Shown: positions 17,912 to 27,160, counted from the stretch's first letter. The stretch is 64,000 bases of DNA from Marnyiella aurantia (GCF_014041915.1 NZ_CP059472.1:2418001-2482000), one strand, 5' to 3'. Program-made: numbers and translations. The notes: generated by a model not told the origin, from the sequence alone.

Positions 17912-18490
17912 TTATCTTACAGATGGCTCAACAGTGTTCTGCGCTACTTTCTCCACTTTAATTCCGATTACATATTTACCTGAATTGGCCGAAAATCCGG
18001 CTCCTGCTGTTGGGTAGGGGTCGGCCTGCACAAGTGTATATTGGTAGCCGTTAAAGTAAGCCTTGTTATCGTAACCTCTCTGCGGATTACTCTGGGTGGA
18101 CAGTTTCACTTTTACCGGACGTGTATAAGTTCCCATCAGTTCAATCTGTGCGGTGGCCACGCCTTCCCACACGCAGTTTACCTCTTTAGGACACCGGCTG
18201 TCTTCCAGCATCTTTGCAAATGTGAAGGTCATGTCATGATTTTTCAGAAAAACTGATTCACCTTCTTTAAAATATAGCACTCCCGACATTTTTTCAGTTT
18301 GTGATGGAATTTTGTTTTTATTATCGCCAACAGTTTCCGCCGGTAGAATGGCAGCAGTGTCGGTTTTCTTTGAAGAAACAGTATTAGGCTTTTGTATCGC
18401 AGTCTCTTTCTTTTCCTGAAGATGTTGTTCCTGTGTAGAACAGGCCAATATGGAAAGTGAAGTGAGACCGGCTAGGAGGAAATGGTACAT
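17912..18490 (-). CDS. secreted lipoprotein with a conserved Cys-pair beta domain
   Basis: The 192-residue product begins MYHFLLAGLTSLSILAC, a lipoprotein signal peptide with the acceptor cysteine at position 17. A low-complexity charged/Thr linker follows. The C-terminal domain (about 85-190) has the pattern 'DSRCPKEVNCVWEGVA', a two-cysteine motif seen in many uncharacterised Bacteroidota lipoproteins. The ATG at 18490 is preferred to 18529 because it gives the signal peptide and leaves a 10-nt gap after the DUF456 gene. Its stop abuts the convergent ung stop. Function unknown. Confidence 0.75.
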   Translation of the reverse strand: MYHFLLAGLTSLSILACSTQEQHLQEKKETAIQKPNTVSSKKTDTAAILPAETVGDNKNKIPSQTEKMSGVLYFKEGESVFLKNHDMTFTFAKMLEDSRCPKEVNCVWEGVATAQIELMGTYTRPVKVKLSTQSNPQRGYDNKAYFNGYQYTLVQADPYPTAGAGFSANSGKYVIGIKVEKVAQNTVEPSVR

Positions 18491-18500
18491 TGGTTGATTT

Positions 18501-18989
18501 TTAGGAATTAATGATATCCCACAGTACAACCAAAAACATTGCCACGCCTACTACGAGATTAAAGCCGGTTCCTATTATAAAACCGATAAAGGCTCCTTTC
18601 ATGGAATTGAAGGCCTTCTTTCGGTCGCCCGCATCATGTAGTAACTCACCTATAAAAACACCGGCAAACATCCCAATCAGAAAACCAAAAGGTATAGGTA
18701 TGAAAAATCCTGCAATAGTGCCGATTACAGAACCTATGCTGCCCCAGCGCGTGCCGCCGTATTTTCGGTTTGTCTTTGCCGGTATCAAGTAATTCAGAAC
18801 AATTGAGGCCAGCGTAAGGATGGAAAATATCCAGATGTATGCCATTGAAAGGTCGGAACCGGTTCCGAATTTATAGATCAGAACGCCACAAAGGCTTAGT
18901 AAAAGGCCTGGAAGAACCGGCAGAATAGTACCTGCTATTCCAAGAACAAGCAAAATAATGCTTACAAGGCTTATAAGACCGTAATCCAT
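18501..18989 (-). CDS. DUF456 family membrane protein
   Basis: This 162-residue protein has four to five glycine-rich hydrophobic segments, including 'LGIAGTILPVLPGLLLSLCGVLIY' in the first hairpin and 'GFFIPIPFGFLIGMFAGVFIGELLHD' in the third, a pattern typical of DUF456. These are small inner-membrane proteins without known activity. The lipoprotein gene follows closely downstream and is probably in the same operon. Family assignment is good and the function is unknown. Confidence 0.82.
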   Translation of the reverse strand: MDYGLISLVSIILLVLGIAGTILPVLPGLLLSLCGVLIYKFGTGSDLSMAYIWIFSILTLASIVLNYLIPAKTNRKYGGTRWGSIGSVIGTIAGFFIPIPFGFLIGMFAGVFIGELLHDAGDRKKAFNSMKGAFIGFIIGTGFNLVVGVAMFLVVLWDIINS

Positions 18990-19003
18990 ATAGTGTTTTG
19001 TTA

Positions 19004-19043
19004 AATTATAAAAAAAGAAGAGCAGCCATTTAAGTGCCGCTCT
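19004..19043 (-). terminator. intrinsic terminator after the HLTHGD lipoprotein gene
   Basis: On the minus strand a hairpin with arms at 19035-19043 and 19019-19027 (seven of nine pairs) is followed by TCTTTTTTT. It separates the lipoprotein gene at 19069 from the DUF456 gene. Confidence 0.65.
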
Positions 19044-19068
19044 CCGTTTTGCAGTATAATAATTTCAA

Positions 19069-20259
19069 TTAAAGATTTAAAATTACATACTGAAGGATTG
19101 GGGCAGTATTTCCAATATTGCCCGTTGCATGGTTATGAAATGTGGTATAGTAGATATTTCCACTGGTAGATACTCCCGTGCAGGAGCCTACAGAGTCGCC
19201 GTGGGTTAGATGTGCCTGCAGGTCACTTTGGTTCACGGTAATGGTAACCGGTGTACCGTTATCATCATGACAGATCGTTACCCATCCGCTGTTTGCCGAG
19301 TTTCCAACAGGCATGGCAGGTGCGCCGGTGCTGTGGAATTTATTGGTGCGGACCATTAAGGCTTCGTTATTACGCTGTACCAGTACTTCCCAGAACGCAA
19401 CGTCATAGCTGATAATCTTTTGCCATGAACCCAAATCGTACTGGATGTCCAGCGTATTGAAACCTAAAGCATTTGCAAGGTTCACGTTGCTCACAGCGCA
19501 GTTGGTATAAGTTGTAGCCGAACCCGTACTGGTGGAACACATAAGTGCATCCGGAATAAAACCGCCCGAGGTGTTACAGGCCGGTGTATTGTTATTCCCA
19601 CCGAGCAGATACGCAACATCCCAGTCCGACGCATAAAGACTGCCGCCGTTGCTTACAAAGGTAGCCAGGTTGTCATAAACTTCAGTGTCATTATTCGGTG
19701 TTGAAGTGCCGGAATGACTTTGGCCACGAGAGCCGCAGTTCAGGAAAATAACATCATACTGCGAAAGCGTACTCATCACTTTCAGATCATTATAATCAAT
19801 TTCAGTTACCAGATATCCCAGACCGGTCACAATATCTTCAATTTCATCATAGCTGCCTTTTACATAGGCCATGTTCGCTACCTGATTCAACTTGGTAAGA
19901 TTTGCCGAAGCGACTACATTATCGGTTTTAGGTACGGTAATAGTAAACTCAGATCTGAAATTTGAACCATCGCCTGTTTGGATATGAATCTTACGTGGTC
20001 CTTCAGGCGCTTCAAGTGTGAAATCACCGGCAGAGTTGGAGTACGTATGATATAGTTTATTCTGGCTGTCGAAGGTGAACACCAGAGCGCCACCTATGGG
20101 TTTAATTCCGTTTTTAGCCATCACCTTACCGCTCACTGTACCTTTCTTGGTGCTTATGGGAGTGGGATTAGTCACTTCAACTATATTGTCTTCGCTGCGT
20201 ATACAACCGTAGAGGGACAGCAGCAAAATACTGAGAAAAAGGTAAACTGTTTTTTTCAT
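19069..20259 (-). CDS. lipoprotein: carboxypeptidase-like domain, amidotransferase-like fold and HLTHGD motif
   Basis: The 396-residue protein starts with a lipoprotein signal (lipobox LYGC, Cys19). Residues 40-110 form a carboxypeptidase-regulatory-like beta sandwich ('GTVSGKVMAKNGIKPIGGALV'). Residues about 130-300 look like a class-I amidotransferase/ThuA fold ('YDVIFLNCGS', 'FVSNGGSLYASDWD'). Near the end is 'VTICH' (327-331) and 'HLTHGDSVGSC' (350-360), a Cys/His motif found in various secreted proteins. It is probably exposed at the cell surface. The role is unknown; a sugar- or polymer-related function is only a guess. It is a single-gene unit with promoter and terminator. Confidence 0.7.
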   Translation of the reverse strand: MKKTVYLFLSILLLSLYGCIRSEDNIVEVTNPTPISTKKGTVSGKVMAKNGIKPIGGALVFTFDSQNKLYHTYSNSAGDFTLEAPEGPRKIHIQTGDGSNFRSEFTITVPKTDNVVASANLTKLNQVANMAYVKGSYDEIEDIVTGLGYLVTEIDYNDLKVMSTLSQYDVIFLNCGSRGQSHSGTSTPNNDTEVYDNLATFVSNGGSLYASDWDVAYLLGGNNNTPACNTSGGFIPDALMCSTSTGSATTYTNCAVSNVNLANALGFNTLDIQYDLGSWQKIISYDVAFWEVLVQRNNEALMVRTNKFHSTGAPAMPVGNSANSGWVTICHDDNGTPVTITVNQSDLQAHLTHGDSVGSCTGVSTSGNIYYTTFHNHATGNIGNTAPILQYVILNL

Positions 20260-20298
20260 AGATTAATTTTTAATGGTTAATGATTGTGATTTGTGTAA

Positions 20299-20306
20299 CA
20301 AATATA
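20299..20306 (-). promoter_or_regulatory. -7 element of the HLTHGD lipoprotein gene
   Basis: Minus-strand TATATTTG lies 39 nt before the ATG at 20259. No clear TTG is seen at the -33 position. Confidence 0.45.
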
Positions 20307-20424
20307 AAAAATTATTAGTAAAGCGTTAATTAAAAAATTAAATATATATAAATTTGTTATTGATTTTTTCAATCGACTATTCATTTGTGATTTACCGATA
20401 CTGCTTACGATGGTTAATAATTAG

Positions 20425-20432
20425 TAAATTTG
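20425..20432 (+). promoter_or_regulatory. -7 element directly before the YbdG-type channel gene
   Basis: TAAATTTG is followed by only five bases before the ATG at 20438, predicting a leaderless or nearly leaderless transcript. No good -33 TTG is visible. Confidence 0.5.
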
Positions 20433-20437
20433 CGTTA

Positions 20438-21694
20438 ATGAAAGAGGAAATTCAGCAAACCAAGACTTTACTGGCAGATCTGGTTTTGACCATTCACCGG
20501 TTTATCGCGGAAAATATTTCTGACCAGTGGGAGGTGCAGGTGCTCATAAAGTTCCTGATGCTGTTCGGGATCGTATTTACTTTGGATCTTTTGATTAAGA
20601 TCATTCTGCTTCCCATCTTTTCCAGTTACCGCGACGGGGAAAAATATCCCTTCTTCAAAGCGGTGCACACTTCCGGAATTACGCGCTCCGTAGCTAATAT
20701 CATTGCGCTCCTGCTTGGTAACATTCTTTTCACGGCCTTTTTCAGCGTTTATCATAAGGAAACCTTCAGTATACTGCATAGGGTGTATAACGTGGTTGCC
20801 ATTGTGGCAGTTGCCAGAATGGGCCTGCGCGCACTGAAGGCTGTAGAGAATTACTTTTTCTATAAAAAGGATTATTATAAGATTGTCGCGCTTAAAGCCA
20901 TTTCCGAAACCCTTAAAACAATAGGTATTTTCATCTTCATAGTGGTGCTGATTTCGGTGATCTTCGGAATACAGGGAACGACCATTTTGGGAAGTCTGGG
21001 GGCAATTACGGCGGTCCTGGTGCTGGTTTTCCGTGATACGATACTCGGATTTATGACCAGTTTGCACGTAGCAACCTCCAAAAACCTTAAGGTGGGCGAC
21101 TGGATCGGTATCCCAAAATACAATCTGGAAGGCACTATTGAAGAGATCAACTTGCTAACGACTAAGATCGAGAATTTCGATAAGACCAAATCTACCATAC
21201 CCACCTACGACTTGCTTTCCACTGAAATCAAGAACATGCAGGTGATGTCCGAAAGTAATACCAGGCGTATCAAGCGGTCCATCAGCTTCAATATAAAGTC
21301 GTTCAGGTTCCTGAGTCCGGAAGATATTGAAAAGTTCTCCAAAATAAATTTAGTGGCAGATTACCTTAAACTGAAAAAAGAAGAAATTGCCGCCGAACGT
21401 GCAGGTCTGCAGAATTCCGATCTTCTTATAAACGGCCGTCAGCTTACCAATATTGGGGTCTTCAGGGAATATACTTTCAATTACTTAAAAAACAGTGCGC
21501 ATATAGATCAGGAAGGTACTCTGATGGTTCGGCAGCTCGAAAATACGCCGCAGGGTCTGCCTCTTGAGATCTATTGCTTCACTAATAATTCGGTGTGGAC
21601 CAATTACGAAGAGATTCAGTCTGATATTTTTGACCATCTGCTTGTAGCTTCCCGCGAATTTGACCTGGAAGTAATGCAGTTTAACAAAATTTAA
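20438..21694 (+). CDS. ybdG: YbdG-type mechanosensitive ion channel
   Basis: This 418-residue protein follows E. coli YbdG along its length: four to five membrane helices, the pore-lining 'GSLGAITAVLVLVFRDTILGF' region in two halves, the MscS beta domain ('KVGDWIGIPKY'), and C-terminal YbdG hallmarks 'RRIKRSIS', 'LTNIGVFREY' and 'GLPLEIYCFTNN'. These inner-membrane channels give a mild osmotic-shock response. The ATG at 20438 is chosen because it follows a -7 element and because residues encoded from 20354 are not family-like. It is the first gene of a seven-gene operon. Confidence 0.88.
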   Translation: MKEEIQQTKTLLADLVLTIHRFIAENISDQWEVQVLIKFLMLFGIVFTLDLLIKIILLPIFSSYRDGEKYPFFKAVHTSGITRSVANIIALLLGNILFTAFFSVYHKETFSILHRVYNVVAIVAVARMGLRALKAVENYFFYKKDYYKIVALKAISETLKTIGIFIFIVVLISVIFGIQGTTILGSLGAITAVLVLVFRDTILGFMTSLHVATSKNLKVGDWIGIPKYNLEGTIEEINLLTTKIENFDKTKSTIPTYDLLSTEIKNMQVMSESNTRRIKRSISFNIKSFRFLSPEDIEKFSKINLVADYLKLKKEEIAAERAGLQNSDLLINGRQLTNIGVFREYTFNYLKNSAHIDQEGTLMVRQLENTPQGLPLEIYCFTNNSVWTNYEEIQSDIFDHLLVASREFDLEVMQFNKI

Positions 21695-21703
21695 ACATTA
21701 ACG

Positions 21704-22423
21704 ATGACTAAACTCAGTGTAAATATAAACAAGATCGCCACACTTCGGAATGCGAGAGGCGGAGAACTGCCCAGTGTGACCGAGGCGGCGGTAAAACTTC
21801 AGAAATTCGGCGCGCAGGGAATTACAATCCATCCAAGACCGGACGAAAGGCATATCACCCGAAAAGACGTGTATGACCTGAAGCCATTGGTAACAACCGA
21901 ATATAATATCGAGGGAAATCCCCACCGCGCTTTCATTGATATGGTTCTGGAGGTGAAACCTGAACAGGTAACTCTGGTGCCGGATGCCGATGATGCCATT
22001 ACTTCAAACGCCGGCTGGGACTGCCAAAAACACGGCGCTTTTCTTAAAGAAGTTATCAGGGAGTTTAATGATGCGGGTATCCGTACTTCCATTTTTCTGG
22101 ATCCCAATCCGGAAATGGTAAAATATGCCGCCCAAACAGGTGCGGACCGTATTGAACTCTACACGGAAGCGTATGCAAAAAACTATACGGTGAACAGGGA
22201 GCAGGCCGTTCAGGATTATGTGAAGACCGCTGAAGAAGCTCACCTTAACGGACTTGGAGTGAACGCAGGTCATGATTTAAGCCTGGACAATCTTAAATAC
22301 TTTGCAGATACTGTTCCGGGACTGTTGGAAGTGTCCATTGGACATGCTTTGATTTCCGAAGCACTCTATATGGGAATGGAAAATACGGTACAGGCCTACC
22401 TGAAAAGGCTCGCTAAGTGGTAA
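21704..22423 (+). CDS. pdxJ: pyridoxine 5'-phosphate synthase
   Basis: This 239-residue TIM-barrel enzyme condenses 1-deoxyxylulose 5-phosphate with 3-amino-2-oxopropyl phosphate to make pyridoxine 5'-phosphate in the DXP-dependent B6 pathway. Family motifs are 'LSVNINKIATLRNARGG', 'ITIHPRPDERHI', 'EYNIEGNP' and 'GLGVNAGHDLSLDNL'. It begins 9 nt after the channel gene, well within the operon. The cell makes isopentenyl units by the mevalonate route (mvaD in this operon), so DXP would here serve vitamin synthesis. Confidence 0.95.
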   Translation: MTKLSVNINKIATLRNARGGELPSVTEAAVKLQKFGAQGITIHPRPDERHITRKDVYDLKPLVTTEYNIEGNPHRAFIDMVLEVKPEQVTLVPDADDAITSNAGWDCQKHGAFLKEVIREFNDAGIRTSIFLDPNPEMVKYAAQTGADRIELYTEAYAKNYTVNREQAVQDYVKTAEEAHLNGLGVNAGHDLSLDNLKYFADTVPGLLEVSIGHALISEALYMGMENTVQAYLKRLAKW

Positions 22424-22466
22424 AAGGGGCAATTTTATTGCTATTTTTGAATTAAAATTTTTTAGA

Positions 22467-23255
22467 ATGAATATTCTCCACTCAAAGATATACGGACAGG
22501 ATAAATCCGGAATGCCATTGCTCGTATTTCATGGTCTTTTTGGGATGCTGGATAACTGGGCGAGTTTCGGGAAAGTGATGGGCGAATTTTTTCCCGTGCA
22601 TCTGGTCGATTTAAGAAATCACGGCAAAAGTTTCCATTCAGAGGATATGTCGCACGATGACTTGGCGCACGATATTGCGCATTATATGGAAGCCCATAGC
22701 CTGGAAAAAGTGAACCTTCTGGGCCACTCTTTGGGTGGTAAGGCAGTGATGCAGTTCGCCGTAAAATATCCGGTGAAAGTTGAAAAACTTATAGTTGTAG
22801 ATATCGCTCCCAAAGCCTATCCGCCTCATCATCAGGGAATAATTAAGGCGCTCCAAACGGTAGATTTTCAAAAACTGACTTCACGTCAGGAAGTTGAGGA
22901 TGCTCTTAAAGAATATATTCCGGAAACATCGGTCATTCAGTTCCTCGCAAAGAACCTGTACTGGACCGAAGATAAAAAGCTTGCATGGCGCTTTAACCTG
23001 AAAACGCTTTCCGAAAAGTACGACCAGTTTGTATCCAACGCAATTAAATTTGGCGTCTTTACCGGAGAAACACTCTTTATCAGTGGTGCCAAATCTAACT
23101 ATATCCTGCCTCAGGACGAGTTTCAGATCAAGCAGCAGTTTCCTCACGCTGCTGTAGTTACCATTGCCAACGCCGGACACTGGGTTCAGGCTGAAAATCC
23201 AACAGATTTCAATGAGGTAGTAAAGGATTTCATTTTCAACATTAAGAAATACTGA
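22467..23255 (+). CDS. alpha/beta hydrolase, YbfF-like esterase
   Basis: This 262-residue hydrolase has 'LLVFHGLFGMLDNW' (oxyanion region), the nucleophile elbow 'LLGHSLGGKAVMQ' and the terminal 'AGHWVQAENP' with the catalytic histidine. The pattern resembles E. coli YbfF, a short-chain acyl-ester or acyl-CoA hydrolase; the true substrate is unknown. It lies 43 nt after pdxJ and 22 nt before the epimerase gene. A link to the acyl-CoA ligase two genes on is possible but not shown. Confidence 0.82.
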   Translation: MNILHSKIYGQDKSGMPLLVFHGLFGMLDNWASFGKVMGEFFPVHLVDLRNHGKSFHSEDMSHDDLAHDIAHYMEAHSLEKVNLLGHSLGGKAVMQFAVKYPVKVEKLIVVDIAPKAYPPHHQGIIKALQTVDFQKLTSRQEVEDALKEYIPETSVIQFLAKNLYWTEDKKLAWRFNLKTLSEKYDQFVSNAIKFGVFTGETLFISGAKSNYILPQDEFQIKQQFPHAAVVTIANAGHWVQAENPTDFNEVVKDFIFNIKKY

Positions 23256-23277
23256 TGCAAACGGATCACCACACCTT

Positions 23278-24288
23278 ATGGTTTTAGTCACAGGCGCAAC
23301 AGGTATTCTTGGCCGGATAATCATGCTGGAACTCCTGAAACGGGGTTATACGGTACGCGCCGCTAAGCGCAGCACCAGTGATCTCGCGGAGGTAAGGGAA
23401 TCACTGCGCTATTATACAGACGCTCCGGATGAATTCTTCGATAAAATAGAATGGGTGGATATAGATTTCACAGATATTCACTCCCTGGAACATGCATTAA
23501 AAGGTATTTCCAGCGTTTATCACAGTGCCGGAAAAGTGAGTTTTTATCCAGCCGATGAGGAGGAGATTTACAAGACCAATGTAACTGGTACTACTAATTT
23601 GCTTTATGCCTGCGAAAATTCGTCGGTGCAGGAGTTTTGCTTCATCAGTTCTGTGGCAGTGCTTGACGGCCTGAATGATGAAGGTCTTATGGACGAGAGT
23701 TCGGATTTCAATCCTAAGCTTACACACTCGCCTTATGCCATTTCAAAGCATTTATCGGAGATGGAGGTGTGGCGCGCTTCCGCAGAAGGACTGAAGACAG
23801 TGATTGTAAATCCTGGTATTATCCTGGGAAGCGGTAACTGGAATGCCAGCAGTGGCGAACTGTTCAGCAGGCTTGAAAAGTACCCCTTTGCAATGCCCGG
23901 CAGTACTTCTTACATAGATGTCCGGGACGTTGCACAGATTTCGGTACGTCTTATGGAAGAAAAGATATTTAACGAAAGATTTATTCTTTCTGCCGAAAAC
24001 TGTAAATATCTGGATATTGCCACCATTGTACGCAAGAAACTGGGTAAGCCGGAACCTAAAGTGATAACCAAAAGCATCCTGAATGCCGGATATTTGCTTA
24101 ACCTGATCTTCGGTGGGCTTTTCCCGGGATTGCGGATTATGAATAAAACAAACCTGCAGACGGTGAGCTCCAACAGTCATGTTTCCAATAAAAAGATTAT
24201 TGAAAAACTTAACTGGAAATTTATTCCGGTCCGTGAAAGCCTGGAATTCCACCTATCAAATTATATTTCACACCAAACCAAACAATAA
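23278..24288 (+). CDS. NAD(P)-dependent epimerase/dehydratase (extended SDR)
   Basis: The 336-residue protein opens with the Rossmann motif 'VTGATGILGRI' (residues 4-14) and has the SDR active-site pair in 'SPYAISKHLSE' (Tyr-x3-Lys), with 'VNPGIILGSG' after it. It belongs to the dihydroflavonol-reductase-like extended SDRs, which act on hydroxy/keto groups of sugars, sterols or lipids. It lies 8 nt before an acyl-CoA ligase, so a lipid-related substrate is plausible. No exact activity can be assigned. Confidence 0.82.
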   Translation: MVLVTGATGILGRIIMLELLKRGYTVRAAKRSTSDLAEVRESLRYYTDAPDEFFDKIEWVDIDFTDIHSLEHALKGISSVYHSAGKVSFYPADEEEIYKTNVTGTTNLLYACENSSVQEFCFISSVAVLDGLNDEGLMDESSDFNPKLTHSPYAISKHLSEMEVWRASAEGLKTVIVNPGIILGSGNWNASSGELFSRLEKYPFAMPGSTSYIDVRDVAQISVRLMEEKIFNERFILSAENCKYLDIATIVRKKLGKPEPKVITKSILNAGYLLNLIFGGLFPGLRIMNKTNLQTVSSNSHVSNKKIIEKLNWKFIPVRESLEFHLSNYISHQTKQ

Positions 24289-24296
24289 TAGTTCTG

Positions 24297-26069
24297 ATGA
24301 ATATCGCTGATTTTCTGAATGTTAATGCAAAAAAATATCCTTATAAAGCTGCAATTGGTTTTAAGGTCAGGGAAGACTGGAAGGAACTGAACTGGCCGCG
24401 ATTCCGCGACATGGTTTTCAAGACGGCAAACGCGCTCCGCGATGCAGGGATTGCCGAAAACGACTGTGTAGCCATTTACTCAGACAATTCTGCGGAATGG
24501 ATTACAATGGATTTGGCAGTACTGAGTTTAGGTGCTGTTACAGTACCGATATATTCCACCAGCAACAGAGAGCAGGCCGCTTACATCCTTAATGATTCCA
24601 AAGCAAAGCTGGTGCTGGCAGGAAATCAGGAACAGTATGATTCCTGTTATGCTATATTGGAGAAGAGCTCAGATTTGCAACAGATCATTTTGGCCAAAAA
24701 GAAAGACTGGATTAAGAAGGACCGAAGTGTTTATTTCGAAGATTTCATCAAAAAAAGTTCGCCTAAATTTGAGATTTGCCCTAAAGAAGAAGATGACGTC
24801 GCTACCCTTATCTATACTTCCGGAACTACCGGAGTGCCCAAAGGGGTGATGCTTACTCACGGAAACTTCCGGGAATGTTTCAAAGCTCATTTTGACTTTT
24901 TTAAATTCCGCGATTTTGAGCGGGAGCATTCGCTTGCATTTCTGCCGCTTACCCATGTTTTCGAACGAAGCTGGACCCTGCTTTGCCTTTCAGGGGGTGT
25001 CAAAGTGACTTTTCTGGAGAATACGAAACTCATCGCTCATACGCTCACAGAGGTAAAACCTACGATGATGTGTGCGGTTCCGAGATTCTACCAGAAAATT
25101 TATTCCGGTGTGAACGATATGGTGAATGAAGGCTCAGCCTCAAAGAAGAAAATCTTTGCCTGGGCGCTGGATGTGGGAACGCAGGTTGCCGAACGTAAAA
25201 GACAGGCTAAGAATGTCCCGCCTGGACTTAGTTTGAAAAATGCACTGGCTAACCGGCTTGTTTTTGCAAAGATTAAGAAAAAGATGGGCGGCAAACTTTG
25301 GTTTATGCCCTGCGGCGGTGCATCCATTTCACCGGAAGTTACCCGCTTCTTTGATGCGATGGGAATTCATATTACAGTTGGTTACGGACTTACCGAAACC
25401 ACTGCCACGCTCACGGCTTTCCCGTTTACCCACTACAGGCATGGCACTGCCGGTATTTCTTTAGGTGATACACAGCTTAAAATCGGCGAAAATAATGAGA
25501 TTCTTGCGAAGGGGAGCGGCATTATGAAAGGCTACTATAATAAACCTGACGAAACCGCAGCGGTCTTTACTGCAGACGGCTGGTTTAAAACCGGTGATGC
25601 CGGCGAGTTTGACGAACAGGGCAACCTTACGATTACAGACCGCATCAAGGACCTGATGAAAACCTCAAACGGAAAATACGTGGCGCCGCAGCCAATTGAA
25701 AATCTGCTTTCCAATAACAGTCTTATCGAACAGGTTATGGTAGTGGCCGAAGGCAAACCTTATGTCAGCGCGCTTATAGTCCCCAACTTCGAGAACCTGA
25801 AACAACATGTTGAGCAGCTAAGCATTCCATTTTCATCGTGGAAGGAAATTGTGAACCTTCAGCAAATCAAAGACCTGTACCACCAGAAACTTGAAGAGAT
25901 TCAAAGTGGCCTGGCGGGTTTTGAGAAAGTTAAGAAATTTGAACTGATGCCGGCTGAATTTGAGATCAGCAATGGCGAGATTACACCTACACTAAAGATA
26001 AAAAGAAATATCCTGCTTCGGAAATACGAATCGCTTATTGAAAGCATGTACGATGCTAAAATGGGCTAA
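24297..26069 (+). CDS. AMP-forming long-chain acyl-CoA synthetase
   Basis: This 590-residue ANL-superfamily ligase has the P-loop 'YTSGTTGVPKGVMLTHG' (173-189), 'GYGLTETTATLT', the hinge region 'TGDAGEFDEQGNLTITDR' and the C-terminal Lys region. It activates fatty acids to acyl-CoA at the inner face of the membrane, resembling the FadD15/AAS type used by Bacteroidota. It could act on other carboxylic acids. It lies 6 nt before mvaD and 8 nt after the epimerase gene, so co-transcription is nearly certain. Confidence 0.9.
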   Translation: MNIADFLNVNAKKYPYKAAIGFKVREDWKELNWPRFRDMVFKTANALRDAGIAENDCVAIYSDNSAEWITMDLAVLSLGAVTVPIYSTSNREQAAYILNDSKAKLVLAGNQEQYDSCYAILEKSSDLQQIILAKKKDWIKKDRSVYFEDFIKKSSPKFEICPKEEDDVATLIYTSGTTGVPKGVMLTHGNFRECFKAHFDFFKFRDFEREHSLAFLPLTHVFERSWTLLCLSGGVKVTFLENTKLIAHTLTEVKPTMMCAVPRFYQKIYSGVNDMVNEGSASKKKIFAWALDVGTQVAERKRQAKNVPPGLSLKNALANRLVFAKIKKKMGGKLWFMPCGGASISPEVTRFFDAMGIHITVGYGLTETTATLTAFPFTHYRHGTAGISLGDTQLKIGENNEILAKGSGIMKGYYNKPDETAAVFTADGWFKTGDAGEFDEQGNLTITDRIKDLMKTSNGKYVAPQPIENLLSNNSLIEQVMVVAEGKPYVSALIVPNFENLKQHVEQLSIPFSSWKEIVNLQQIKDLYHQKLEEIQSGLAGFEKVKKFELMPAEFEISNGEITPTLKIKRNILLRKYESLIESMYDAKMG

Positions 26070-26075
26070 TACCTA

Positions 26076-27146
26076 ATGGATTACTATAAAATGGAAAAAG
26101 AATTTTTGTCGGATCAGTCATTTGAATTAAGGGACTTTACGGTTTCTGCCAGCTGTCCGTCCAATATCGCGCTTATAAAATATTGGGGTAAATATTCCGG
26201 GCAGATTCCGGCCAATCCAAGCATAAGCTATACCCTGAATCATTGTAAGACAAATACCGAACTTGAGTTTATAGCAGGCGAGGGGTTTTCAGTTCAAACT
26301 TTCCTGGCAGGAAAAGAAGAACTGAAGTTCGCTGAAAAGATTGAGAAATATTTCAGAAGCATTGAGCCGTATTTGCCCTGGATCCTGAAGGGGAAATACA
26401 TTATCAGGACAGAGAATACCTTTCCGCACAGTTCCGGAATTGCCAGTTCAGCCTCGGGGTTTGGTGCCATTGCCAAATGTCTGATGGAAGTTGATGAAGC
26501 ATTCTCCGGAGAAAGCGGGGCTGAATTTAAAGTGAATAAAGCCAGTTTCTTGGCCCGTTTAGGCAGTGGCAGCGCGTGCAGAAGTCTATATGAAGGTCTT
26601 GTGGTTTGGGGCAAAACGTCTGAGGTGGATGGCAGCAGTGACTTTTTCGCAGTGCGATACCCGGATGCTGATATTCATCCTGTATTCAAAAATTTTAACG
26701 ATTGGGTTTTGTTGATTCATGAAGGTGAAAAATCGGTGAGCTCCACTGTCGGTCATGGCCTTATGAATACCAACCCTTACGCTGAGCGCAGGTTTCAGGA
26801 GGCACATGAAAATTTTACTTTGCTGAAGGAAGTTCTGCGAAATGGAGATATGGAAGGCTTTATAAAATTGGTGGAGCACGAAGCACTGACGCTTCACGCG
26901 ATGATGCTGATGAGCGAGCCTGCTTTTATCCTGATGAAAACCGGAACGCTGGCCGTCATTAACAAAATTTGGGAATTTAGGAAATCTACAGGTTTACCGC
27001 TGTTCTTTACGCTGGATGCCGGAGCTAATGTCCATTTACTTTTTCCAAACAATGGAAGTGAGGGCCAGATAAAAGAATTTATAGAGGCTCAACTACTTCA
27101 GCATACCCAAAATAACGGCGTTGTTAAAGATGTAATGAAGTTCTAG
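26076..27146 (+). CDS. mvaD: diphosphomevalonate decarboxylase
   Basis: This 356-residue GHMP-family protein makes isopentenyl diphosphate from mevalonate diphosphate. The start of the fold is 'CPSNIALIKYWGKYSGQIP' and the ATP loop is 'FPHSSGIASSASGFGA'; 'ARLGSGSACRSLYEG' and 'FTLDAGANVHLLFP' follow, as in other flavobacterial MvaD. It shows that the organism uses the mevalonate pathway. The first ATG (26076) and one five codons later are both usable starts. It sits among lipid- and vitamin-related genes without other mevalonate genes. Confidence 0.9.
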   Translation: MDYYKMEKEFLSDQSFELRDFTVSASCPSNIALIKYWGKYSGQIPANPSISYTLNHCKTNTELEFIAGEGFSVQTFLAGKEELKFAEKIEKYFRSIEPYLPWILKGKYIIRTENTFPHSSGIASSASGFGAIAKCLMEVDEAFSGESGAEFKVNKASFLARLGSGSACRSLYEGLVVWGKTSEVDGSSDFFAVRYPDADIHPVFKNFNDWVLLIHEGEKSVSSTVGHGLMNTNPYAERRFQEAHENFTLLKEVLRNGDMEGFIKLVEHEALTLHAMMLMSEPAFILMKTGTLAVINKIWEFRKSTGLPLFFTLDAGANVHLLFPNNGSEGQIKEFIEAQLLQHTQNNGVVKDVMKF

Positions 27147-27160
27147 CAAAAAGACATCTG

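Noticed and set aside
20354-20437. 28-codon extension of the YbdG-type channel
   Set aside because: The extension is not family-like and contains the -7 element at 20425. The ATG at 20438 matches the start of YbdG proteins.
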